A stretch of 5,225 bases of DNA, from positions 1 to 5,225 of the forward strand of contig JACQTG010000060.1 of NCBI GenBank assembly GCA_016210895.1. The letters are read 5' to 3'. This document shows positions 1 to 5,225 of this stretch, piece after piece (positions within the stretch are counted from its first letter, which is position 1; each line of letters begins with the position of its first letter). The notes beneath the pieces were generated by a model, which saw only the letters and a list, made by a program, of their open reading frames with translations, was not told the origin of the DNA and did not search any database. A program made the translations under genes and the position numbers. This DNA is from Acidobacteriota bacterium (GTDB taxonomy: Bacteria; Acidobacteriota; Terriglobia; Acidoferrales; 2-02-FULL-67-57).

Positions 1-968
1 TCCTTGCACTGTTGCTCGCGGGTCTGGGTGCGGAGGTGGTGGCACAACGCCCGGCCCCGCCGCAGGAGACCGCCCCGCCCATTCGGGTGGAAGTCGAGTT
101 GGTCAACATCGCCTTCAGCGTGCTCGACAAGCGTAACCACTTTGTGATGGGGTTAGGCCCGGACGATTTCACCGTATTCGAAGATGGCGTACCGCAAGAC
201 ATCAAGTTCTTCGACGCCAACACGAACATGCCGCTGCGCATCGGCCTCGTGATAGACACGAGCAACAGCGTCCGGCCGCGCTTCCAGTTTGAGCAGGAAG
301 CGGCAATTGATTTTCTCTTCACCGTCATTCGCCCCGACCGCGATCAGGGTTTCGTTGTGGCCTTCGACTCTACAGTTTGGTTAGCCCAGGGGTTCACCTC
401 AGATCCTCAGGATCTCGCCGATGCCATCCGCTCGCTGCGCGCCGGCGGCGGCACGGCGCTCTTCGACGCCATCTACCTGGCCTGCAAGGAACTGATGGCG
501 GAGGGGGAAACCGACGAGATTCGTAAGATGCTCATCGTGCTGAGCGACGGCGAAGAAAACGCGCAGAGCATAGTTACCCGCGAAGAAGCCATCGAGATGG
601 CGCGCCGCACCGGCGTTACCATTTTTACCGTGAGCACGAACTCCCCGCCCACGGAGCACAAGGATGCGCGCTACCTACAAGAGCCCTGCAAGGTGATGAA
701 AGCGCGCGGCGATAAGATTCTTGAACGCCTGGCCGAGGCCACCGGTGGCCGCGCTTTCTGTCCGTTTAATCCGTTGGACGTAGGCCAGACCTTCCAGAAA
801 CTCGCCGATCAGCTCCGCCACCAATACCAGCTCGCCTATACGCCCACGAACCAGGAGCGCGACGGCCGCTTCCGCGTAGTCGAGATTCACACGCGGCGCG
901 AAGGTATGCGCGTCTTCCACCGCCCGGGCTACGTGGCTGTTCCCGTCGCGCAGACCCCGGCCAGCTAG
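1..968 (+). CDS. Exported VWA-domain protein, VWFA-related Acidobacterial family (5' partial)
   Basis: The open frame runs in from the left edge (first full codon at base 3) and stops at TAG 966-968, so the true start is outside the window; the TTG at 12 is probably internal. The first visible residues (LALLLAGLGAEVVA) look like the end of a signal peptide, with a plausible signal peptidase I site VVA|QRPAP near base 44, followed by a Pro-rich linker. Then come the family's N-terminal block (RVEVELVN...DDFTVFEDGVPQ) and a VWA domain. Counting from the codon at base 3, the MIDAS metal-site residues are intact: DTSNS (D85, S87, S89), T151 in GGGTALFD and D182 in LSDGEEN. The C-terminal signature YQLAYTPTNQERDGRFR...GYVA is complete. 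Three cysteines lie in the exported part, so a disulfide is possible. An intact MIDAS implies Mg2+-dependent protein binding outside the cytoplasm; the partner is unknown. Family assignment is firm, biological role is not. Confidence 0.93.
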   Translation, partial: LALLLAGLGAEVVAQRPAPPQETAPPIRVEVELVNIAFSVLDKRNHFVMGLGPDDFTVFEDGVPQDIKFFDANTNMPLRIGLVIDTSNSVRPRFQFEQEAAIDFLFTVIRPDRDQGFVVAFDSTVWLAQGFTSDPQDLADAIRSLRAGGGTALFDAIYLACKELMAEGETDEIRKMLIVLSDGEENAQSIVTREEAIEMARRTGVTIFTVSTNSPPTEHKDARYLQEPCKVMKARGDKILERLAEATGGRAFCPFNPLDVGQTFQKLADQLRHQYQLAYTPTNQERDGRFRVVEIHTRREGMRVFHRPGYVAVPVAQTPAS

Positions 969-993
969 CCGTCCTTGCGAGAAGAGAAAATGG

Positions 994-1986
994 TCACTGC
1001 GCCGGTGTCGCCGGGACTTGCGGGGCGTAGTAGCCGCGGCGGGCCTGCACGCGTAAGCCCTTCTGCTTGACCTTGACTTCGATCTTGCGGAATTTCCCAT
1101 CCAGGCGGCGGTTCGTCGGTGTGTAACCCAGGCTGTACTGGCTGCGGAGCTCAGTGGCAATGGCGTCGAAGGCGGCAGCGAGCTTGTCCCGTTCCGGCTC
1201 GTCCACCACAAATGTCCGGCCGCCGGTCTCGCGTGCCAGTTTAGCCAGGTTGCCGTACCCTGGATAGCCAAAGCCAGCCCGGCGTTGGTCTTCATAGAAG
1301 GCGGGATCCGCCACCACGATGGCATAGATCATGGCGTCGCTGCGGTGAGCTGCTTCGAGCGCCTCCTCGAACTTCACCTCGCTTCCCGCATCTACGCCAT
1401 CGCTCACCAGGATGATGGCTTTGCGCCCGACTTCGCTGGCGAGTTTCTCGACGCTGGCCAGATAGACAGCATCGAATAGGCGGGTGCCGCTCGGGCCAGC
1501 GCGGGGAAAGGGCCCCAGCGCCGCCGGCGCGTTGATCTTCGCGCGTGCAAGCGCGCGCTCGAGCCGCACGGCTTCGCTGGTGAAATCCTGCAGCAGGTCT
1601 ACGTTGACGTCGAACGTAATCAAGGCGGCCAGGTCGCTTGGCCGCAAAACGCGCTCAAAGAAGAAGCTGGCCGTCTCCTGCTCCAGTGGCAGGACGCGCT
1701 GCTGGCTAATGCTGGTGTCGACGAGAAGCGCCATCGTGAGCGGTCGATCGGTTTCACGGGCGAAATACCGCACGGTCTGCCGCTTGCCGTCTTCCTGCAC
1801 TTCAAAATCTTCGGGGGCTAGGTTGGTGACGGGCCGCCCGTTTTTCTCCGCAACGGTGCAGTAGACGTTGACGACTTGGACTTCGACGCGGAGCGGTTGG
1901 CTGGAAGTGGGCGGCGGTGGCTGTTGCGCACAGAGGGTCGCCAGTGAGCCCACCGCAAGCCATCCGACCAAGCTTCTCCAACTCAT
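994..1986 (-). CDS. Exported VWA-domain protein, paralogue of the gene at 1-968
   Basis: This 330-residue protein, starting at ATG 1986-1984, has a textbook signal peptide: MSWR, a hydrophobic stretch SLVGWLAVGSLATL, then a probable cleavage after CA before QQPPPP. It continues with the family N-terminal block (RVEVQVVN...EDFEVQEDGKRQ) and a VWA domain with complete MIDAS residues: DTSIS (D90, S92, S94), T168 in SGTRLFD and D196 in VSDGVD. It ends with YSLGYTPTN...DGKFRKIEV...RRGYYAP. The frame stays open back to 2154, but the extra residues are not signal-like and cross the divergent intergenic region. ATG 2010 (MGIDRTVS) is the alternative start. Neither ATG has a clear Shine-Dalgarno sequence; 1986 is chosen because it places the signal peptide at the N-terminus. 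It lies tail to tail with the first VWA gene, 25 bases apart, with no intrinsic terminator seen between. Expected to act outside the cytoplasm as a protein-binding or adhesion-type module; the ligand cannot be read from sequence. Confidence 0.92.
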   Translation of the reverse strand: MSWRSLVGWLAVGSLATLCAQQPPPPTSSQPLRVEVQVVNVYCTVAEKNGRPVTNLAPEDFEVQEDGKRQTVRYFARETDRPLTMALLVDTSISQQRVLPLEQETASFFFERVLRPSDLAALITFDVNVDLLQDFTSEAVRLERALARAKINAPAALGPFPRAGPSGTRLFDAVYLASVEKLASEVGRKAIILVSDGVDAGSEVKFEEALEAAHRSDAMIYAIVVADPAFYEDQRRAGFGYPGYGNLAKLARETGGRTFVVDEPERDKLAAAFDAIATELRSQYSLGYTPTNRRLDGKFRKIEVKVKQKGLRVQARRGYYAPQVPATPAQ

Positions 1987-2018
1987 CGACACAGTTCGGT
2001 CTATGCCCATCGACTGCC

Positions 2019-2024
2019 AGTATA
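2019..2024 (-). promoter_or_regulatory. Candidate -10 element for the second VWA gene
   Basis: The minus strand reads TATACT here, five of six bases matching the sigma-70 -10 consensus. No good -35 hexamer lies 16-18 bases upstream, only a T-rich stretch. Transcription would begin near 2012, giving an approximately 26-base leader to ATG 1986, or an almost leaderless mRNA if ATG 2010 is used. Tentative. Confidence 0.35.
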
Positions 2025-2068
2025 GTCCCGCAGTCAGCGAAAAGAGAAAAATCGGGCTTGCGTTGTCG

Positions 2069-2098
2069 AAAAATTCTTTTTTTTGCTGCCTACTTTTT
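2069..2098 (+). promoter_or_regulatory. A/T tracts resembling an UP element
   Basis: In an otherwise GC-rich window, an A5 run (2069-2073), a T8 run (2077-2084) and a T5 run (2094-2098) precede the -35 box at 2101. Relative to a start near 2137, T8 lies at about -60 to -53 and T5 at about -43 to -39, close to where the distal and proximal UP subsites bind the RNA polymerase alpha C-terminal domains. This suggests a strong promoter; the assignment is inferred from position and composition. Confidence 0.5.
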
Positions 2099-2100
2099 CC

Positions 2101-2130
2101 TTGACAGCGGTTGGCGGCGAACCGTATACA
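2101..2130 (+). promoter_or_regulatory. Sigma-70-type promoter of the lysine-rich peptide gene
   Basis: A perfect -35 hexamer TTGACA (2101-2106) is followed after 18 bases by TATACA (2125-2130), five of six matches to TATAAT. Predicted start is an A at about 2137. The promoter faces the small ORF at 2181 and sits directly downstream of A/T tracts. It is the best promoter match I found in the window. Confidence 0.8.
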
Positions 2131-2138
2131 TTGGCTAA

Positions 2139-2157
2139 CGTTTGCCGCGTGCAAACG
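2139..2157 (+). promoter_or_regulatory. Perfect hairpin or palindrome at the predicted RNA 5' end
   Basis: CGTTTGC (2139-2145) and GCAAACG (2151-2157) form a seven-base-pair perfect inverted repeat around the five-base loop CGCGT. With a start near 2137 the RNA would carry only one or two unpaired bases before the stem, an arrangement known from 5' stabilising stem-loops such as that of ompA mRNA. Equally, as DNA, the palindrome at about +3 to +21 could be a repressor operator. The sequence does not decide between them. Confidence 0.55.
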
Positions 2158-2166
2158 ATCTGGTAC

Positions 2167-2173
2167 GAGGGAG
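2167..2173 (+). promoter_or_regulatory. Shine-Dalgarno sequence of the lysine-rich peptide gene
   Basis: GAGGGAG ends seven bases before the ATG at 2181, a normal spacing. Its presence is a main reason to treat the 20-codon frame as translated rather than as a chance ORF in a small RNA. Confidence 0.7.
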
Positions 2174-2180
2174 AGTAGAG

Positions 2181-2243
2181 ATGGCCAAGTGCGCGACCAA
2201 AAAGGGTGCGAAGAAGGCCAAGAAGACGAAGAAGGGGAAGTAG
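2181..2243 (+). CDS. 20-residue lysine-rich small protein, function unknown
   Basis: ATG 2181 to TAG 2241-2243 encodes MAKCATKKGAKKAKKTKKGK. Ten of the 20 residues are lysine, there is no acidic, aromatic or large aliphatic residue, and one cysteine is at position 4. The second half is a period-three KKx pattern (KKA, KKT, KKG, K) written in nine-base near-repeats; nine of ten lysine codons are AAG. It has its own promoter, 5' hairpin, ribosome binding site and terminator, so it appears complete rather than a fragment of a longer gene. It diverges from the second VWA gene and converges with the helicase-nuclease. The composition resembles lysine-rich tails of histone H1-like bacterial proteins, so nucleic-acid binding is a reasonable guess but only that. 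No fold, signal peptide or membrane segment can be seen. I do not recognise a named family. The alternative is a roughly 180-base regulatory RNA containing an incidental ORF. Confidence 0.7.
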   Translation: MAKCATKKGAKKAKKTKKGK

Positions 2244-2275
2244 CACCCGACTTCAGGCCAACGGAACGATCCCAG

Positions 2276-2317
2276 CGAGGGGAGTGAGCCAGCAGGCCGC
2301 TCCCCTCGAAGTTTTTT
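2276..2317 (+). terminator. Strong intrinsic terminator of the lysine-rich peptide gene
   Basis: A perfect nine-base-pair stem CGAGGGGAG (2276-2284) / CTCCCCTCG (2300-2308) encloses an inner GCC-AGCA-GGC helix (2288-2297). AAG and then six T (2312-2317) follow. It ends a transcript of about 180 bases starting near 2137. The last T is also the final base of the helicase stop codon on the other strand (TCA at 2317-2319). On the minus strand the stem lacks a following T-run, so it is a typical terminator only for + strand transcription. Confidence 0.85.
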
Positions 2318-5225
2318 CAAGGCACTTTTTCCCCGGATGAGAGTTTCGCCGTGGGTGTGCCGAGCACGGTGAACGATTCCTCGTACACCGGGCAGAGCGA
2401 CTGAAACTCGCAGTAGCGGCAATGGACGCCCGGCTGGGCGGGGAATTCCTGCGCGCGGATCTGCGCCGCAATCTCCGCGACCGTCTCCAGCGCTTTCTCC
2501 TGCTGCTCTTCTGTGCGCGCGGTGGCGAGGGCTTGATTGCTGGTGAGATCGTAGAGCACCAGACGCACGGCTCGCAGCCGAAGCACGCGGGCCGCCGCCG
2601 CTGCATAGAGCGTGAGTTGCAGGCTTTCCTCCGCTTCCTCTGCGGAACGCGCCCGCCCGGTCTTGTATTCGATGATCTCCACGGTGCGGCCGCCAAAGCG
2701 GTTGATCTGGTCAATGCGGCCGGTGATTTCGAGTTCATCCAGGGGCAAGCGAAATGACTTTTCGACATGGAGCACATCCATCGGTGCGTCGCGCTGCTGT
2801 TCATAGAAGGCCGCCAGTTGTTCGCGCCCGGCCTTGCGGTACTCCTGCTCCTGATAGGGATCGGGCAGGCTGTGGCGGTTCTGTCGCCACTCCTGGTCGT
2901 AAATGTGCTCGAGTTCCGTAAAGGGTAGATCCGGCCGCTGCCTCCGCTGGCGAAAGAACTCGGTCAGCGTGCGATGCATCACCTGCCCGAAGATGAGGGC
3001 GGGCGTGGGCGTGGTGGGAATTTTCCAAATGTAGGTGAGCTTGTACTTGAGCGGGCACTTGCGGTAGGTCTCGACGTGGCTGTGGCTGATTTCGAGCGGC
3101 AGTGGCGGCTCCGGCGTCGCCGCCCGCGCCACCCAATCCGCAATCTGCGAATAGGCACGCGAGGCCGCGCGGCTCGCGGCGAACAGGGCTTCGGTCGCCA
3201 CCGGCTCTTCTTCGTCCGGAACCGGCAGCAACGGCGGGGTGAGCTGGGCGGCGTTCCGCGCCACGCGTGCGTCGCGGAGAATGTCTTCGAGAAAAATGGA
3301 CGGGCGCGAGCGTCCGCCGATGGTGAGCAGCCACAAGCGGTCGCGGGCGCGTGTCAAGGCCACGTAGCAGAGGCGGCGCTCTTCCTCGGTGTGGAAATCG
3401 CCCCGCGGCAGAACCTCCTTCATCAAGCGTTCGGGGAACACGAACAGGGGCCGGCGGCGCGTTGTCGGGAAGGCACCGCGGTTCATCCGCAGCACAAACA
3501 CCTGGTCGAACTCAAGTCCTTTGGCCGCGTGTACGGTCATCAACTGCACAGCGTCCTGGTGTTCGGCCCCTTCCGGCAGGGTGATTTCGCCGCCGCCTTC
3601 GAGGAAGTAGTTCAGATACTCGATGAATTCGTCCAGGCGCTCGCTCTGGCTCTTGGTTTGCTGCCACTCGGCCAGGAAGTTGGCGAAGCGTTCGAGGTAG
3701 GCGCGGTCGGGATCGCCGGCCAGCAGGCGCAGCTCCAGTCGTTCGAGAAGAACCTCGAACAGTTCGGTCACAGTGAGACGCGTGCGCTCGGCGCGCAGGC
3801 CTTCGATGAGACGGAGCAGCCCGCCCAGACGCGTGTGCTCTTCGAGCACGCTCGGGTGGAGCGCCTGGATGATTTCGTAAAGCGGCTTGTGCTCCCGGCG
3901 GGCGCGCCCGGCGAGCTCCTGTACCTGCGCCGGGACGAGACCCCAGTGCGGGATGGCCAGCAGGCGCGCTAGGCTGACCGAGTCGTGCGGCGCGTCGAGG
4001 GCGCGCAGGTAAGCGATGAGATCGCGGATGAGGGTATTGCCGAGGATGGAAAGCCTGCGGATGACGAAGGGGATACCCGCCCGCGCAAGCGCGCGCACGA
4101 GCTGGTTGCGGTGGTGGTGGGCGCGATAGAGCACGGCAAAGCGCCCGTAGGGGATTTTGTGTTCGTTGTGGAGCCGCTCGATCTCCTGCGCGACGTAGGT
4201 CGCCTCTTGGAACTTGTCGGCTAGCTCGGCCACGCGCACCTTTTCGCCCACGGCTCGCGTGGCCCGCAAGCTCTTGTCCGGTTGGAAGCGGTCGAGGCCG
4301 TTCTGTCGGATGAGCTCGGTGGCCACGGCCAGGATGCGCCCGGTGGAGCGGTAGTTTTCTTCCAAGAAGGCCGTGCGGTGGCCGGGGAATTTTTCGCTGA
4401 ACCTGCGGAAGCTGCCGAAGGAGGCGCCGCGGAAGCGATAGATGGCTTGGTCGTCGTCGCCTACGGCCATCACATTCTGGCGCTGGCCGGCGAGTAGGGC
4501 GACCAATTCAATCTGGGCGATGTTGGTGTCCTGGAACTCGTCCACCAGGATGTAGTGGACGCGCTCCTGCCAGTGGGCGCGTACCTCCGCATTCTGCTCG
4601 AGCAACTGCACGGCACGCAGCAGCAGCCCGCCGAAGGTGATACGGCCGTGGCTGCGCAGGAGACGCTCACTCGCCGCATAGACGCGCGCGATCTCTTCCT
4701 GCTTGCGGAGTTCTTCGGCACGCTCGGTGCATTCTGCCTCGTTGAGTAGGGCCTGCTCTTTCTCAAGGGTGGCGCGGAGCTCGGCCACGTAGGCGGCGTA
4801 GTCCTCCGGTGTAACCAGCTCGTCCTGGCAACGGGAGAAAAACCGGCAGAAGTCGTTCAGGAAGGCCCCGGGCTCGGAGAGCTTCTTGAAGAGGTCGAGG
4901 CCTAACTCATTGAGCCGCCGGCGGAGGAAAATCCAGTAGTCGATGTCTTCGAAAATATCGAGGGGTTCCGCGTGCTGGGCAAGCAGGCGATGACAGAAGG
5001 CGTGGAATGTACTCACCCAAACGCCTTGGCCGCGCGTGCCCGTGGCGCGCACGATGCGGCTCTTCATCTCCGCGGCAGCTTTCTCGGTGAAGGTAACGGC
5101 GAGGATGTTTTCGCCGGCAAGCTGCGGCCGGGTTTCAAGCAGCCAGCGGACGCGCTCCGTAATGACGCGCGTCTTGCCCGTCCCCGCACCCGCGACGACC
5201 AGTATCGGCCCTTCGCCGTGCTCGA
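2317..5225 (-). CDS. UvrD/PcrA-like SF1A helicase fused to a C-terminal Fe-S PD-(D/E)XK nuclease (5' partial)
   Basis: The frame stays open to the right edge, so the ATG at 5067 is internal; 968 residues are visible from the codon at 5223. Probably only a short N-terminus with the Q motif is missing. SF1A helicase motifs are present in order: Walker A GAGTGKT (12-18), Ia AVTFTEKAAAEM (42-53), STFHAFC (71-77), II DEFQDT (228-233), III GDDDQAIYRFRGA (255-267), IV ENYRST (289-294), V TVHAAKGLEFD (563-573) and VI with TRARD (624-628). Residues 149-189 are charged and helical, coiled-coil-like. After an acidic/Pro linker comes a RecB-type nuclease: H750, D838 in GRID, E852 and K854 in EYK, and QLTLYA (869-874). 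C723 plus C935-x2-C938-x5-C944 match the [4Fe-4S] staple known from AddB, Cas4 and Dna2. Expected activity: ATP-driven 3'-5' DNA unwinding coupled to nuclease cleavage, likely in double-strand-break resection or recombination. All key residues are intact. It is not typical AddA, whose nuclease lacks the Fe-S cysteines. A defence role is possible but nothing nearby supports it. Confidence 0.93.
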   Translation of the reverse strand, partial: EHGEGPILVVAGAGTGKTRVITERVRWLLETRPQLAGENILAVTFTEKAAAEMKSRIVRATGTRGQGVWVSTFHAFCHRLLAQHAEPLDIFEDIDYWIFLRRRLNELGLDLFKKLSEPGAFLNDFCRFFSRCQDELVTPEDYAAYVAELRATLEKEQALLNEAECTERAEELRKQEEIARVYAASERLLRSHGRITFGGLLLRAVQLLEQNAEVRAHWQERVHYILVDEFQDTNIAQIELVALLAGQRQNVMAVGDDDQAIYRFRGASFGSFRRFSEKFPGHRTAFLEENYRSTGRILAVATELIRQNGLDRFQPDKSLRATRAVGEKVRVAELADKFQEATYVAQEIERLHNEHKIPYGRFAVLYRAHHHRNQLVRALARAGIPFVIRRLSILGNTLIRDLIAYLRALDAPHDSVSLARLLAIPHWGLVPAQVQELAGRARREHKPLYEIIQALHPSVLEEHTRLGGLLRLIEGLRAERTRLTVTELFEVLLERLELRLLAGDPDRAYLERFANFLAEWQQTKSQSERLDEFIEYLNYFLEGGGEITLPEGAEHQDAVQLMTVHAAKGLEFDQVFVLRMNRGAFPTTRRRPLFVFPERLMKEVLPRGDFHTEEERRLCYVALTRARDRLWLLTIGGRSRPSIFLEDILRDARVARNAAQLTPPLLPVPDEEEPVATEALFAASRAASRAYSQIADWVARAATPEPPLPLEISHSHVETYRKCPLKYKLTYIWKIPTTPTPALIFGQVMHRTLTEFFRQRRQRPDLPFTELEHIYDQEWRQNRHSLPDPYQEQEYRKAGREQLAAFYEQQRDAPMDVLHVEKSFRLPLDELEITGRIDQINRFGGRTVEIIEYKTGRARSAEEAEESLQLTLYAAAAARVLRLRAVRLVLYDLTSNQALATARTEEQQEKALETVAEIAAQIRAQEFPAQPGVHCRYCEFQSLCPVYEESFTVLGTPTAKLSSGEKVP

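Noticed and set aside
998..1016. CCGG-TGTCG-CCGG inverted repeat near the junction of the two VWA genes, as a terminator
   Set aside because: The stem is only four base pairs, lies inside the coding end of the second gene and has no T-run on either strand.
675..1325. 216-codon minus-strand frame spanning the ends of both VWA genes
   Set aside because: It overlaps the well-supported C-termini of both VWA proteins in a different frame and shows no domain or credible start.
1911..1986. Lipoprotein reading of the second VWA signal peptide (LATLC)
   Set aside because: The residue before Cys is Leu, whereas a lipobox needs Gly, Ala or Ser; a signal peptidase I site after CA fits better.
1987..2154. 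N-terminal extension of the second VWA protein back to ATG 2154
   Set aside because: The added residues precede rather than form the signal peptide, cross the divergent promoter region, and have no ribosome binding site.
2137..2317. 6S, SRP or other known housekeeping RNA of about 180 bases
   Set aside because: The ends do not pair into a long terminal helix with a central bubble as in 6S RNA, and no SRP-type apical loop is visible. A ribosome binding site and clean frame favour an mRNA, though a novel RNA role is not excluded.
2974..3972. 332-codon open frame on the + strand inside the helicase-nuclease
   Set aside because: It is antisense to a gene whose motifs span the region without a break. 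Its translation is low-complexity Gly/Arg/Ala/Glu/Gln text with no recognisable domain, as expected opposite GC-rich coding DNA.
1540..4100. Similar GCAAGCGCGCGC stretches at about 1548 and 4085
   Set aside because: Both encode the same RALARA residues in the two minus-strand proteins; shared Ala/Arg codon choice in GC-rich genes explains the match.
1..5225. tRNA, rRNA, CRISPR, insertion sequence or phage attachment features
   Set aside because: No spaced identical repeats, transposase-like proteins, terminal inverted repeats or tRNA-like cloverleaf sequences were seen by reading both strands.

Overview
This GC-rich window reads as chromosomal DNA from an Acidobacteriota-type organism. The main clue is a pair of exported von Willebrand factor A (VWA) proteins of the 'VWFA-related Acidobacterial domain' type (TIGR03436 family). 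Their conserved blocks are an N-terminal RVEVxxVN...DF.V.EDG, a DTSxS metal site, an SDG, and a C-terminal YxLxYTPTN...DGxFR...GY. No tRNA, rRNA, CRISPR array or insertion sequence is visible, and no stretch longer than about 200 bases lacks a gene or signal.

Layout. (1) Bases 1-968, + strand: first VWA protein, its 5' end cut by the window. (2) Bases 994-1986, - strand: a second, paralogous VWA protein, tail to tail with the first and separated by only 25 bases. (3) Bases about 1987-2317: a compact, partly AT-rich block. It holds the weak start region of the second VWA gene on the - strand. On the + strand it holds a complete miniature transcription unit: A/T tracts placed like an UP element, a near-consensus sigma-70 promoter, a perfect hairpin at the predicted RNA 5' end, a Shine-Dalgarno sequence, a 20-codon lysine-rich ORF (MAKCATKKGAKKAKKTKKGK) and a strong intrinsic terminator. 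(4) Bases 2317-5225, - strand: a large UvrD/PcrA-like SF1A helicase fused to a C-terminal PD-(D/E)XK nuclease with a four-cysteine Fe-S signature. Its first residues lie beyond the right edge.

How the parts relate. The VWA pair is envelope or extracellular. The helicase-nuclease acts on DNA, probably double-strand-break processing or recombination. The two groups are not an operon: the small + strand unit sits between them, divergent from the second VWA gene and convergent with the helicase-nuclease, and its terminator T-run touches the helicase stop codon.

The most unusual item is the small lysine-rich peptide unit at about 2077-2317. An automatic gene caller would skip a 20-codon gene, yet every element needed for strong, self-contained expression is present and correctly spaced. 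Its function is unknown; a nucleic-acid-binding role is only an inference from charge.
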